Source: Mycobacterium sp. (GTDB taxonomy: Bacteria; Actinomycetota; Actinomycetes; Mycobacteriales; Mycobacteriaceae). From it: a DNA stretch of 36,495 bases. The DNA is taken from the NCBI GenBank assembly GCA_025963385.1, contig JAOPUT010000046.1:1-36495 (forward strand), given 5' to 3'. Below the pieces are notes generated by a model that did not search any database, had not been told where the DNA came from, and saw only the letters and a list, made by a program, of their open reading frames with translations. Of the stretch, positions 1-8,113 are shown in pieces. Within the stretch, counting starts at the first letter, position 1. Every line of letters begins with the position of its first letter. The position numbers and the translations under genes were made by a program.

Positions 1-1
1 C

Positions 2-118
2 GGCGCCAGACGGATCCTCAAACGCCACCTCGTCGACGTGATCTACCGAGCCATGCATGCGGATCAATCCACCTGGCAACACCAAATTTCAAGATGCCAA
101 CCGCTGGCATTGACATAG
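2..118 (+). pseudogene. IS110-family transposase C-terminal remnant
   Basis: The frame enters from the left edge and stops at 116-118. Its first 20 residues (ARRILKRHLVDVIYRAM region) resemble the C-terminal helix of IS110/IS116/IS902 transposases, which often end in an RxLKRxLxxVxYRxL-like segment. Only 38 codons are visible, so the intact gene or a longer remnant lies to the left. The short AT-richer stretch at 105-122 resembles ends seen in actinobacterial IS110 elements, but I could not align it. Family assignment rests on a short match and is moderate at best. Confidence 0.45.
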
Positions 119-122
119 AAGC

Positions 123-290
123 ATCAACCGGCTCCTGCGGTTCTGGTTCGAGAAGGGCACCGACCTCAGCGTGCACACCAAGGCCGACCTCAAACGGGTT
201 CAAGACAAACTCAACACTCGACCCCGACCCACCTTGAACCTCGAAACCCCCGCAGACCGACTCGCCGCCCTCATCGACCAAGCCGCCTGA
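123..290 (+). pseudogene. IS30-family transposase C-terminal remnant
   Basis: An open frame of 55 codons with no start codon reads FWFEKGTDLSVHTKADL, then LNTRPRPTLNLETPADRL, and ends at TGA 288-290. The F-x-K-G-T-D-L-S pattern followed by L-N-x-R-P-R-x-T-L-x-x-x-T-P-A is the hallmark of the IS30-family transposase C-terminus (DDE, integrase-core fold). The frame is closed upstream by TGA at 111-113, immediately behind the IS110-like fragment. The 5' part of the gene was therefore lost, probably by insertion or deletion at about position 120. It cannot encode an active transposase. Confidence 0.75.
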
Positions 291-298
291 CAGACAGC

Positions 299-325
299 CG
301 ACGTTGCACTGACCGCTTGACAATG
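299..325. repeat. probable right terminal repeat of the IS30-type remnant
   Basis: About ten bases after the IS30 stop codon lies GTTGCACTGACCGCTTGACA (303-322). It resembles terminal inverted repeats of actinobacterial IS30 elements, which often read (T)GTTGCA-x-TGACC-x-x-TTGA. The matching left repeat is not in the window. This sets the likely right border of the insertion remnants, just before the chromosomal gene that ends at 369. Confidence 0.45.
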
Positions 326-368
326 CCGCGGAAGTGCGTGGGGGTAATCCACGTTCGGCGAGTGGTCG

Positions 369-1898
369 TCAGGCCCCAGCGGCGTGAAGGCGACCGTCGA
401 TGCGGCGGGGGATGTCGGTGTACCCGTCGCGCAACTCGGCGGGCAGCACGTCCTGCGGTGCGTTCTGAAACGTGATGGGCCGCAGGAACCTCCGGATCGC
501 AGTGGCGCCGACCGAGGTGTGCAGCGAGTTGGTGGACGGCCACGGGCCGCCGTGGTGCTGGGCCCACGACACCGCGACACCGGTCGGGAACGCGTTGTAC
601 ACCACGCGCCCGGCGTGGGCCGTCGCCAGCTCGGTCAACGCCTGAAGTGTCTCGTCACCTTCGGTGTGGTGCACGGTCGCGGTCAGCGACGCCGGGAAGG
701 TCTCGAATACGGTTGTTGCCGAGCTGATCACGGAATCGGCGCGATACCTGCCGATCACGGTGATCGGCCCGAACACCTCGTGCACCAGGTCGGGGTCGAG
801 CTCGTCGAGCGCAGTCTCCACCACCATGGGCGTGACGGCGTAACCCGCCTCATCGGCGGCGGGGCCGCTGCGGGTGTGCACGTCGGTCCGGTCCTTCAAA
901 GCCGCGGTCTCATCGGTGAACGTGCTGTAGATGCCCTCGTTGAGCAGCACGTGCCCCGACGCTGCGTCCAGGCCCGCGTGCACCGACTCGACGAGGCGGT
1001 CGCCGTCGGCGTTGTCGGGCACGAGGACGAAGCCGGGTTTGGTGCACAGCTGGCCCGAGCCGATGGTGAAGGACCCGACGAGGCCTGCGCCGATCTCCTC
1101 GGCCCGCTCCGACGCGGCCCCCGGGGTGACGATGACGGGGTTGAGACTGCTCAACTCGCCGTAGAAGGGGATCGGCTCGTCACGCGTGCCGATGACGTCC
1201 AGCAGCGCCTTTGCGCCCCGCAGTGATCCGGTGAAGCCTACGGCCTTGACGGCGGGCTGCGCCACCAGCGTCGCCCCGGCGCGGGTGCCGTAGACGATGC
1301 CGACGACGCATCCGGGTACCGAGTTCGCCGCCAATGCGGCGGCGATGACGTCGTAGGACAGCCGCGACGTGGCGGGGTGGGACGGGTGGGCCTTGAGCAC
1401 GACGGGGCAGCCCGCCGCCAACGCCGAGGCGGTGTCCCCGCCGAGCACGGAGAACGCGAACGGGAAGTTGCTCGACCCGAAGACCGCGACCGGCCCGATC
1501 GAGTGCAGGATCCTTCGCAGGTCGGGCCGCGGTCCCATCGGCGTGTCGGCAGGCGGGTCGATGGCCACCTCGAGATAGCTGCCCTCGCGGACGACGTCGG
1601 CGAAGAAGCGGAACTGGTATGCGGCGCGGTTGATTTCGCCGTCGAGCTTGGTCTCGCCGAATCCCGTTTCAGCCGAGGCGATCCCGATGAGTTCGGCGCG
1701 ACGGGCGTCGACGCCGTCCGCGATGGCGTCCAGAAGCCGGGCGCGGGAGTTGCGGTCGAGTGCTCCGAACGGTGCTGCCGCAGCCGCGGCGGCCGCGACG
1801 AGTTCGGTCACCTCGGCGTCGGTGGTCTCGTCGGTGACCGGTGGAAGTGCAACGCCGGTGCGGGGATTGGTTCCGAAGACCTTCAAAGTCTCTGTCAT
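369..1898 (-). CDS. aldehyde dehydrogenase, 2-oxoglutarate-semialdehyde (2,5-dioxovalerate) type
   Basis: 509 residues, full length for the NADP-type 2,5-dioxopentanoate dehydrogenase group, which oxidises 2-oxoglutarate semialdehyde to 2-oxoglutarate in the cytoplasm. Seen: the cofactor-side segment FGSSNFPFAFS (about 140-150), the general-base Glu in FYGELSSLNP (E248) and the nucleophile in SGQLCTKPG (C285). The L-C-T-K-P-G form is typical of this group rather than of PuuC-type enzymes. The ATG at 1896-1898 overlaps the TGA of the upstream exonuclease gene (ATGA), so translation is probably coupled. With the DHDPS-family lyase and enolase-superfamily dehydratase upstream, it would be the last step delivering carbon to the TCA cycle. 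The family is firm; the substrate is inferred. Confidence 0.85.
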   Translation of the reverse strand: MTETLKVFGTNPRTGVALPPVTDETTDAEVTELVAAAAAAAAPFGALDRNSRARLLDAIADGVDARRAELIGIASAETGFGETKLDGEINRAAYQFRFFADVVREGSYLEVAIDPPADTPMGPRPDLRRILHSIGPVAVFGSSNFPFAFSVLGGDTASALAAGCPVVLKAHPSHPATSRLSYDVIAAALAANSVPGCVVGIVYGTRAGATLVAQPAVKAVGFTGSLRGAKALLDVIGTRDEPIPFYGELSSLNPVIVTPGAASERAEEIGAGLVGSFTIGSGQLCTKPGFVLVPDNADGDRLVESVHAGLDAASGHVLLNEGIYSTFTDETAALKDRTDVHTRSGPAADEAGYAVTPMVVETALDELDPDLVHEVFGPITVIGRYRADSVISSATTVFETFPASLTATVHHTEGDETLQALTELATAHAGRVVYNAFPTGVAVSWAQHHGGPWPSTNSLHTSVGATAIRRFLRPITFQNAPQDVLPAELRDGYTDIPRRIDGRLHAAGA

Positions 1899-2545
1899 GG
1901 TGGTCCTTCCGACAGTTCGAGGAGATTGGCCGTGGTCAGGGTTCTGCCGCGTTCCAGTTGTCCGGCCAGCGCGATGAACAGGCCGGCGGTGGTGACGGCA
2001 TCACCAAGCGCGTGATGGGGGGAGTGCACCGGAAGCCCGAGCTCGGTTGCGGCATACTCCAGCGACACCGACTGCCCGGGGCCCAGCTCGACGTCGAGGA
2101 CGTGGCGGGCGAGTACCGCGGTGTCGACCATCGAGCTGGTGAAGGTCAGGTACGAGCGCCGAAATGCCTTGCGCAGGAACGAGCGTTCCACCCAGGCGCA
2201 GTGGGCGACCACCGGGTGACCATCGATGAGGCCGTCGAGGGCAGCGACGCACTCCGCCAGCGGCGGGGCATCGTCGAGGTCCTGGGTGCGCAGGTTGTGG
2301 AACTTGGTCGAGCTTCCCGGAACGTCGCCTGGGACGTGGACGAGCCCGTACACCGATTCCGACGTCATGACCCTGCCGCCGCGGACCGGCACCGCGCCGT
2401 AGGACACGATGTGGTCGTGACGCGGGTCGAGGCCGGTGGTCTCCAGGTCGATCACCACGAACGTGTCCGCCCGCCAGTCCACGCCACCGGCCCCGCCGTG
2501 CCGCGGTCGGCGTGCTCGCAGGCGTCGGGCCCAGTCGATGCTCAC
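1895..2545 (-). CDS. DEDD-family 3'-5' exonuclease (DnaQ/epsilon-like)
   Basis: 216 residues from the chosen GTG. Motif ExoI is VVIDLETTGLD (D33, E35), the ExoII region contains VAHCAWVERSFL, and ExoIII is HHALGDAVTT, the H-x-A-x-x-D form of DEDDh enzymes. It should hydrolyse DNA or RNA 3' ends with two metal ions. The GTG at 2543-2545 overlaps the TGA of the DUF294/CBS gene as GTGA, whereas a start at 2566 would give a 25-base overlap, so I prefer 2545. Pairing of a DnaQ-like exonuclease with a cNMP/CBS/DUF294 protein is seen in other bacteria. Its function there is not settled, and a replication role is not implied. Confidence 0.85.
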   Translation of the reverse strand: MSIDWARRLRARRPRHGGAGGVDWRADTFVVIDLETTGLDPRHDHIVSYGAVPVRGGRVMTSESVYGLVHVPGDVPGSSTKFHNLRTQDLDDAPPLAECVAALDGLIDGHPVVAHCAWVERSFLRKAFRRSYLTFTSSMVDTAVLARHVLDVELGPGQSVSLEYAATELGLPVHSPHHALGDAVTTAGLFIALAGQLERGRTLTTANLLELSEGPP

Positions 2546-4374
2546 AGACCCTCGTAACCAAACCACTTGCGGCTCAGTCTGTCCTGGATCCCGCTGACGG
2601 TACGGAAGGCGCTGCGGAGATGCCGTCGCTCCAGCGGATCGAGCGTCGCGGGGTCGATGGCGGACGCCACGGGCTTGCCCGCCTTGATCGCCGTGATCTG
2701 GCTGTCGAAGACCAGGTGATAGCAGAGGTTGAAGGCGCCCGACAGGGCGTCGGCCTCGTTGGCGGTGAGAAGGCCGCTGCGATGCGCACGTTCGAGGCGC
2801 TGCGGGGTGGATCCCGTTGGGTCACCGGTGCGTTGGGCCAACGCCCGGGCCAGCGATGCAACCGGGCGCAGGCCGGACTTCTTCAGGTTGAGATGCCCCT
2901 TCTGCTCCCCGAAGTGTTCGACCACGAACCCGCGCACGAATCCGCTCGGCGGCCGGTCGTTCATGGAGAAGCGGCTCAACGCCCTGGTGAAGGCGTCGCG
3001 GCCGACACCGCCGACGAGCGCGGAGCGTAGCGGCTGGATCAGTGCGGGGCGCGTGATCGGGCGGGCGTCGAGCACGGTCGAGGCCATGAGCAGGTAGTCG
3101 ATGTTGTCGGGATTCGCGCGCCAGACGTCGGCGATCTCACGCCATTGCCGCTGTGACCTGTTGAAAAGGGGGCTGGAGGCGTTGAGCCCCTGGGGGCAGG
3201 GTGCCAGACCGCACCGCGCGAGCGCGGCGATCAGCGGTTCGGTGGCGGCGGCGACCTGCTCACGGGTGAACACGGCGTCGGTGGGTTCCTTGATGGCCCA
3301 CGCCAGCGCGGTGTCGACGTCGGAGTTCGGCAGGGGTTCGCGTCGGCCCAGCGAACCCATCAGCATCCACGAACAGTCGAGATCGGCTAAAGGTGAAGTG
3401 GTGGAATGCAGTTCGATCACCTTGCGGTAGATCGACTCGATCATGGCAGACAGCAGTGCGCCCAGGTGCTCGACGGGGAGGCCGGCATCCCAGAGCTCCA
3501 CGGTGGTGGGCGTGAGCAGTCGGCACGCGTCGACGAGCTCGTCCATGGTGGTCGCCGCGTCGACGGCACTGCGGATGACGAGCGGGTTGCGGACTTCGGC
3601 GGCGGCCATGTCGACCACGCGGACGATGCCGACCGCGGTGCCGACGGCGTCGACCACGACGAGGTGGTGGATGCCCTGCTCGACCATGAACAGATAGGCG
3701 GTGCTGACGGTGCGGTCGACGCTCATCGCGATCGCGGGAGTGCTGGCGATGGTGGAGATGGGTGCGTCGACGCCGACATCCCCGGTGGCGACCCGGCGGC
3801 GGAAGTCGTCATCGGTGACGATGCCGATCCTTCCGGCCCGCAGGAAAAGCGCACACGACCGGCCCGCGTCGGTCATCAGCGCGGCGACCGACCGGATGGA
3901 GTCGTCGGCGTCGCACCACGTGATCGGGTGCGCGACCTCGCCGATCGGGCGCTCCAGGCGGGCGAACGACTCGCTGGAGCTGATCAGGCGTTCCCTGGCG
4001 ACCAGTCCGCCGTAGTGCGCGAACTGCAGCCGGTCCGGGTGCGCCAGCAGCTTCCGCGGATCCGGCAGCCGGTAGCAGAGGGTGTCCTCGGCGGCGCGGA
4101 CCTGCAGTGGCGGGGGCAGCCCCGACAACACGGAGATGTGGCCGAAGGTCTCGCCTACGCCGAGGACGTCGGTGACGCGGCCGCGGTCGATCACCTCGAC
4201 GGCGCCGACCCTCACCACGTAGAGGCAGTCAAGGGGTGCGGCGTCGGCTTCGACGATCACCGTGCCCGCCGTGAAGTACTCGACGTCGACGGCCTTGGCG
4301 AGCCGGTTCAGGTCGTCGTCGTCGAGGCGGTCGTACGGTGACTGCGCGCCGAGGAACTCGAGATATTCCTTCAC
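2542..4374 (-). CDS. cNMP-binding / CBS / DUF294 nucleotidyltransferase-like signalling protein
   Basis: 610 residues with a GTG start at 4372-4374, 3 bases after the stop of the upstream dehydratase gene. Domain order: an N-terminal cyclic-nucleotide-binding-like barrel (about 15-120, GAVEVIDRGRVTDVLGVGETFG), two CBS repeats (about 145-265, ending HHLVVVDAVGTAVGIVRVVD), a DUF294 GlnD-like nucleotidyltransferase core (about 300-440, with LMGSLGRREPLPNSDVDTAL giving the G-S and D-x-D metal motif), and a DUF294 C-terminal helical region to the end. It is probably a cytoplasmic sensor of adenine nucleotides or a cyclic nucleotide with nucleotidyl-transfer activity. The target is unknown. It is coupled to the exonuclease by a GTGA overlap. 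Confidence 0.85.
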   Translation of the reverse strand: MKEYLEFLGAQSPYDRLDDDDLNRLAKAVDVEYFTAGTVIVEADAAPLDCLYVVRVGAVEVIDRGRVTDVLGVGETFGHISVLSGLPPPLQVRAAEDTLCYRLPDPRKLLAHPDRLQFAHYGGLVARERLISSSESFARLERPIGEVAHPITWCDADDSIRSVAALMTDAGRSCALFLRAGRIGIVTDDDFRRRVATGDVGVDAPISTIASTPAIAMSVDRTVSTAYLFMVEQGIHHLVVVDAVGTAVGIVRVVDMAAAEVRNPLVIRSAVDAATTMDELVDACRLLTPTTVELWDAGLPVEHLGALLSAMIESIYRKVIELHSTTSPLADLDCSWMLMGSLGRREPLPNSDVDTALAWAIKEPTDAVFTREQVAAATEPLIAALARCGLAPCPQGLNASSPLFNRSQRQWREIADVWRANPDNIDYLLMASTVLDARPITRPALIQPLRSALVGGVGRDAFTRALSRFSMNDRPPSGFVRGFVVEHFGEQKGHLNLKKSGLRPVASLARALAQRTGDPTGSTPQRLERAHRSGLLTANEADALSGAFNLCYHLVFDSQITAIKAGKPVASAIDPATLDPLERRHLRSAFRTVSGIQDRLSRKWFGYEGL

Positions 4375-4377
4375 GGC

Positions 4378-5484
4378 TCAGAACTCGACGACGAAGAGCG
4401 GCTCGCCGAGCCTGCCGACGTCGACGGTGATGCCGAGGCCTGGCCCGGTGGGCGCCGATCCGCGGCCGTTGACGGAGCGGGGTTGATGACCGGCGACGTG
4501 TCCGTCGGTCCAGTCGTTGAAGAACGGCGTCATGAGCAGGGCGTCGGGACGGGTGCTCGCGGCCAGATGGCTTGTCGCAGCGGTGATCACGTCGCCCCCC
4601 CACATGTCCTCCACCGATACCAGCAGATTCAGCTCCTGGGTGATGTCCCGCATCCGCGCGGCGTTGGTGAGACCGCCGAGCTTGCCGAACTTGATGTTGA
4701 TCGACGCGACGTGCGCGTCGTGCTTGGCGCGGTACGCCTCGGTCGAGTCGACGATCGATTCGTCCAGCACCAGGGGAAGCGACGAATGGCGGTGGGCGAT
4801 GACCGAGTCGGCGGTGCTGCGGCACGGCTGCTCGATGAAGATCGGCAGCCCCTCCATGCCCCGCAGGGCGATCTGGGCGTCGGCGATGTTCCAGCCACCG
4901 TTGGAGTCGGCGACGATGACCGTGTCGGCGTCGCCCGCCGCGACGCAGGCGCGCGCCCGTGCCGTGTCGTCGAGCGGGTTGTTGCCCACCTTGAGCTGAA
5001 ACCTGTTGATGCCCGCCGCGCGTCGTTCGGTGATGAACCGGGCCATCGCGGCCGGCGTGCCGAGCGGCACCGCCTCGTAGAGCGGGAAGCTGTCGTTGAG
5101 TACACCGCCGAGCAGCGCGGAGATCGGCAGCCCGACGGACTTGCCGAGCAGGTCCCAGCAGGCGATGTCGATGGCACTCTTGGCAAAGTTCTGGCCCATC
5201 AGCGCCGCGTCCATGGACAGCCGGATCTGGTTGAGGTTGGTCGGGTCGGCCCCGAGCAGGACCGTGGCCAGCTCCTTCAGTGCGGCCCGGATGCCCGCGG
5301 GGAAGATGGGCAGGTAGGTGGTGCCCAGTGTGGTGATCTCGCCCCAGCCGTCGAGTCCCTCGTCGGTGCGGATGCGCACCAGGGTGCCGTCCTCGGTGGC
5401 CGCGGCCCGGTCACCCGACATCACGTAGACGCCGTGGGCATAGCCCACGTCGTAGCGGTAGACGTCGATACCGGTGATCTTCAC
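4378..5484 (-). CDS. enolase-superfamily dehydratase, cis-3-hydroxy-L-proline dehydratase-like
   Basis: 368 residues, typical length for the mandelate racemase / muconate lactonizing enzyme group. Barrel residues: FQLKVG (K165, with Q rather than K two places before it), metal ligands in VADSNGG (D193), FIEQP (E218) and LVLDES (D241), and a lysine pair in INIKFGKLGG (K265/K268). The N-terminal YVMSGDR...GWGE and the middle KSAIDIACWDLLGK...FQLKVG resemble the cis-3-hydroxy-L-proline dehydratase family as I remember it. An acid-sugar dehydratase is the main alternative. The GTG start at 5482-5484 is preceded by AAGGACACC. The neighbouring DHDPS-type lyase and semialdehyde dehydrogenase fit either pathway. 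Confidence 0.75.
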   Translation of the reverse strand: MKITGIDVYRYDVGYAHGVYVMSGDRAAATEDGTLVRIRTDEGLDGWGEITTLGTTYLPIFPAGIRAALKELATVLLGADPTNLNQIRLSMDAALMGQNFAKSAIDIACWDLLGKSVGLPISALLGGVLNDSFPLYEAVPLGTPAAMARFITERRAAGINRFQLKVGNNPLDDTARARACVAAGDADTVIVADSNGGWNIADAQIALRGMEGLPIFIEQPCRSTADSVIAHRHSSLPLVLDESIVDSTEAYRAKHDAHVASINIKFGKLGGLTNAARMRDITQELNLLVSVEDMWGGDVITAATSHLAASTRPDALLMTPFFNDWTDGHVAGHQPRSVNGRGSAPTGPGLGITVDVGRLGEPLFVVEF

Positions 5485-5569
5485 GAGGCTGGTGTCCTTT
5501 CTGGGCTAACCCTACGCGGGGCGGTACGGCCAGGCAATAACGGGTCGGGCGGCCATCGGCGCCGGAATA

Positions 5570-5586
5570 CGGTTGTGCGCCAACCG
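5570..5586. promoter_or_regulatory. short inverted repeat in the operon spacer
   Basis: CGGTTG-TGCGC-CAACCG is a perfect 6-bp dyad with a 5-base centre. It lies in the 140-base gap between the lyase gene (start 6539, minus) and the dehydratase gene (start 5484). No T-run follows on the minus strand, so a simple intrinsic terminator is unlikely. It could be an internal operator or an mRNA-processing hairpin that sets different levels of the downstream genes. Nothing more is supported. Confidence 0.35.
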
Positions 5587-5624
5587 ATCTGGGACCGTAG
5601 CCGCCCGCCCTCGAACGGTCGGAC

Positions 5625-6539
5625 TCAGACCTTGGCCGTGAGCGCCAGCTCGACGTCCTTGATGACCTGGGCGCGGTCCTCGTCGCCCAGCGGCCTGCGC
5701 GGGGGACGGGTCGGGCCGCCATATCCGCCGGCGACCTCCTGCGACAACTTGATCGCCTGCACGAAGGTGTGCTTGGTGTCCCACAGGAATGCCGGCTGCA
5801 GCAGGGCGTACAGGTCGCGAGCCTCGTCGACCCGGCCGGTGGTGCCCAGCTCGTAGATCTTGGCGCACGCCTTGGGCATCGAGTTGGAGAAGCCGCCGAT
5901 CCAGCCCACGGCGCCCATCAGCGTGGCCTCGAGCACGTTGTCGTCCGCACCGGCGAGGACGTCCAGGCCGGGTGCCTGGTGCCGGATCTGGGTGATGCGC
6001 CGGACGTCGCCGGAGAATTCCTTGACCGCGACGACGTTCTCGATCTCGGCCAGGCGGGAGAGCAACTCGGGCGTCAGGTCGACCCTGGTGTCGAAGGGGT
6101 TGTTGTAGGCCACGATCGGCAGGCCCACCGCGTCGAGTGCGCGATAGTGGTCGACGACCTCGTCGTCGTTGGCGCGGTAGGCGTTCGGGGGCAGGGCGAG
6201 GACGGCATGCGCGCCCGCCGCCTGCGCCTGCTCGGTCCAGCGCACGGATTCGGCGGAACCGTAGGCGCCGACGCCCGGGATGACCGAGAAGCCCTCGGGC
6301 GCGGCCGCCACCGCGACCTCGACGACGCGGGCGCGTTCCTCGGCGGTGAGCACCTGGTACTCACCGAGAGAACCGTTGGGGGCGATGCCGTGCGCGCCGT
6401 TGTCGGCCAGGTACCTGACGTGGTCGCCGAAGCGGTCGTAGTCCACGGTCAGGTCGGCCGTGAAGGGGAGGGTGGCGGCCACGACGATTCCGCGCCAAGG
6501 GGTGGTCGCGGACTCGGCGACAGTCGAAATGGTGCTCAT
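5625..6539 (-). CDS. dihydrodipicolinate synthase-family lyase/deaminase
   Basis: 304 residues from ATG 6537-6539, preceded by AGGAATCC. A longer reading from 6773 overlaps the next gene and has no family similarity. Class I aldolase-fold marks: NGSLGEYQ (the GTTGE-like motif, about 56-62), catalytic Tyr in AYNNPF (Y145) and Schiff-base Lys in VAVKEFSG (K173). Family members split or deaminate keto acids. With a hydroxyproline-type dehydratase and a 2-oxoglutarate-semialdehyde dehydrogenase in the operon, a pyrroline-4-hydroxy-2-carboxylate deaminase or a 5-dehydro-4-deoxyglucarate dehydratase is the likeliest role. Both yield 2-oxoglutarate semialdehyde. Lysine-pathway DapA is unlikely given this setting. 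Confidence 0.85.
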   Translation of the reverse strand: MSTISTVAESATTPWRGIVVAATLPFTADLTVDYDRFGDHVRYLADNGAHGIAPNGSLGEYQVLTAEERARVVEVAVAAAPEGFSVIPGVGAYGSAESVRWTEQAQAAGAHAVLALPPNAYRANDDEVVDHYRALDAVGLPIVAYNNPFDTRVDLTPELLSRLAEIENVVAVKEFSGDVRRITQIRHQAPGLDVLAGADDNVLEATLMGAVGWIGGFSNSMPKACAKIYELGTTGRVDEARDLYALLQPAFLWDTKHTFVQAIKLSQEVAGGYGGPTRPPRRPLGDEDRAQVIKDVELALTAKV

Positions 6540-6571
6540 GGATTCCTGCTTTCGGGTGGTTGGTGTGTTGA

Positions 6572-8113
6572 TCAGCGGATGCTGATCCAGATGGTCTTGA
6601 GCTCGGTGTACTGGTCGAAGGCCTCGAGGCCCTTGTCGTGGCCGCCGAAGCCGGAGACGCCGAAGCCGCCGAACGGGGTGGAGATGTCGCCTTCGCTGAA
6701 GCCGTTGACGGCTACCGTGCCCGCGCGCACCGCCTTGGCCACGCGCAGTGCGACGTTGATGTCGCGGGTCCACACGTTGGCTGCCAGCCCGTACTCGGTG
6801 TCGTTGGCCAGTGCGACGGCCTCGTCCTCGGTGGCGAACCCGAGCACGGCGACGACGGGGCCGAAGATCTCCTCGCGGACCACCGCCGAGGCCGCGGTGA
6901 CCTCGTCCACGACGGCGGGTGCCACGAAGTAGCCACCGGTGTCGGGCAGGATCGCGCCGCCGCCGTGCACGGTGGCGCCGTCGGCCCTGGCGGTCTCGAG
7001 GTAGCGCAGCACGCGATCGCGCGCCCCGGCCTCGATGAGCGGTCCGATCTCGGTGTCGGGTGCCAGCGGGTCGCCGACCTTGCGGGCGGCGGCAAGGGCG
7101 GCGAGCTTCTCGACGAACTCGTCCTTGATGGACTCGTGCACCAGGATGCGAGATCCTGCCGAGCAGTTCTGCCCGCCGTTCCAGAATGCCGCTCCCGCAA
7201 GGTCTTCGGCGACCTGGTCCAGTTCGTCGGCCATGTCGCCGAACACGATCTGCGGGCTCTTGCCGCCCATCTCGAGTGCGACCTGCTTGAGGTTGCTGTC
7301 CGCGGCGTACCTCAGGAACATCCGGCCCACCTCGGTGGAGCCGGTGAAGCTGATGACGTCGACGTCACGATGCAGCCCAAGCGCCTTGCCCGCGACGTGG
7401 CCGAGGCCGGGGACGACGTTGAAGACACCGTCGGGAATGCCTGCCTGCGTAGCCAATTCGGCGTAGCGCAGCGCGCTCAGCGGCGACAGTTCGGCGGGCT
7501 TGACCACGACGGAGTTACCCGCCGCCAGCGCGGGACCGATCTTCCACGACAGGGTGTTGGACGGGAAGTTCCACGGCACCACGATGCCGACGACGCCCGC
7601 GGGCTCACGGACCACGAGTCCGACGTTGTCGGCCCCGGTGGGGGAGACCTTGCCGAAGACCTTGTCGATGGCTTCGGCGTACCAGCGGATGGTCAGCACG
7701 ACGTCGGGGATGTCGAGCTGCTCGCAGTCGCTGATCGGCTTGCCCGCGTCGATGGCGTCGATGAGGGCCAGCTCTGTGGCGTTCTCCTCGATGAGGTCGG
7801 CGAATCGCAGCAGCACGGCCTTGCGTTCGGCAGGGGCGATGCGGCTCCACGTGCCTTCGTCGAACGCCCGCCTGGCAGCGGCGACAGCGGTGTCGACGTC
7901 GCCCTCCGCGCACGCGGCGACCGCGTTGAGCACGGTGCCGGTGGCGGGGTTGACGTTGTCGAAGGTGGCTCCGCTGCCCGCGTCGACGAAGGCGCCGTCG
8001 ATGTAGGCGCGGGTGGCGACGGTGTCGGGAAGCACGGGCGGCGTAGCGGTCACGGGAAGGAACTCCTTGATGGGTGAGTCTCGGCGCAGGGTGGTTACCC
8101 CCGTCGCGGTCAT
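6572..8113 (-). CDS. aldehyde dehydrogenase, PuuC-type
   Basis: 513 residues from ATG 8111-8113, which overlaps the permease stop as ATGA. A GTG about 20 codons downstream (VTATPPVL) is an alternative that would match the usual length more closely. General base: ALEMGGKSP (E281). Nucleophile: [10 protein letters not shown] (C317). NAD site: VPWNFPSNT and FTGSTEVG. The C-terminus [20 protein letters not shown] and YTELKTIWI is close to gamma-glutamyl-gamma-aminobutyraldehyde dehydrogenase (PuuC) and related aminoaldehyde dehydrogenases. It oxidises an aldehyde to an acid using NAD(P) in the cytosol. The substrate in this operon is unknown. Confidence 0.85.
   Translation of the reverse strand: MTATGVTTLRRDSPIKEFLPVTATPPVLPDTVATRAYIDGAFVDAGSGATFDNVNPATGTVLNAVAACAEGDVDTAVAAARRAFDEGTWSRIAPAERKAVLLRFADLIEENATELALIDAIDAGKPISDCEQLDIPDVVLTIRWYAEAIDKVFGKVSPTGADNVGLVVREPAGVVGIVVPWNFPSNTLSWKIGPALAAGNSVVVKPAELSPLSALRYAELATQAGIPDGVFNVVPGLGHVAGKALGLHRDVDVISFTGSTEVGRMFLRYAADSNLKQVALEMGGKSPQIVFGDMADELDQVAEDLAGAAFWNGGQNCSAGSRILVHESIKDEFVEKLAALAAARKVGDPLAPDTEIGPLIEAGARDRVLRYLETARADGATVHGGGAILPDTGGYFVAPAVVDEVTAASAVVREEIFGPVVAVLGFATEDEAVALANDTEYGLAANVWTRDINVALRVAKAVRAGTVAVNGFSEGDISTPFGGFGVSGFGGHDKGLEAFDQYTELKTIWISIR

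Noticed and set aside
384-1226. A 280-codon plus-strand frame antisense to the semialdehyde dehydrogenase
   Set aside because: The minus-strand frame has intact dehydrogenase catalytic residues; the plus frame has none.
6540-6773. Upstream extension of the DHDPS-family gene to 6773
   Set aside because: It lies inside the aldehyde dehydrogenase gene in another frame, and a good ribosome site precedes the ATG at 6539.
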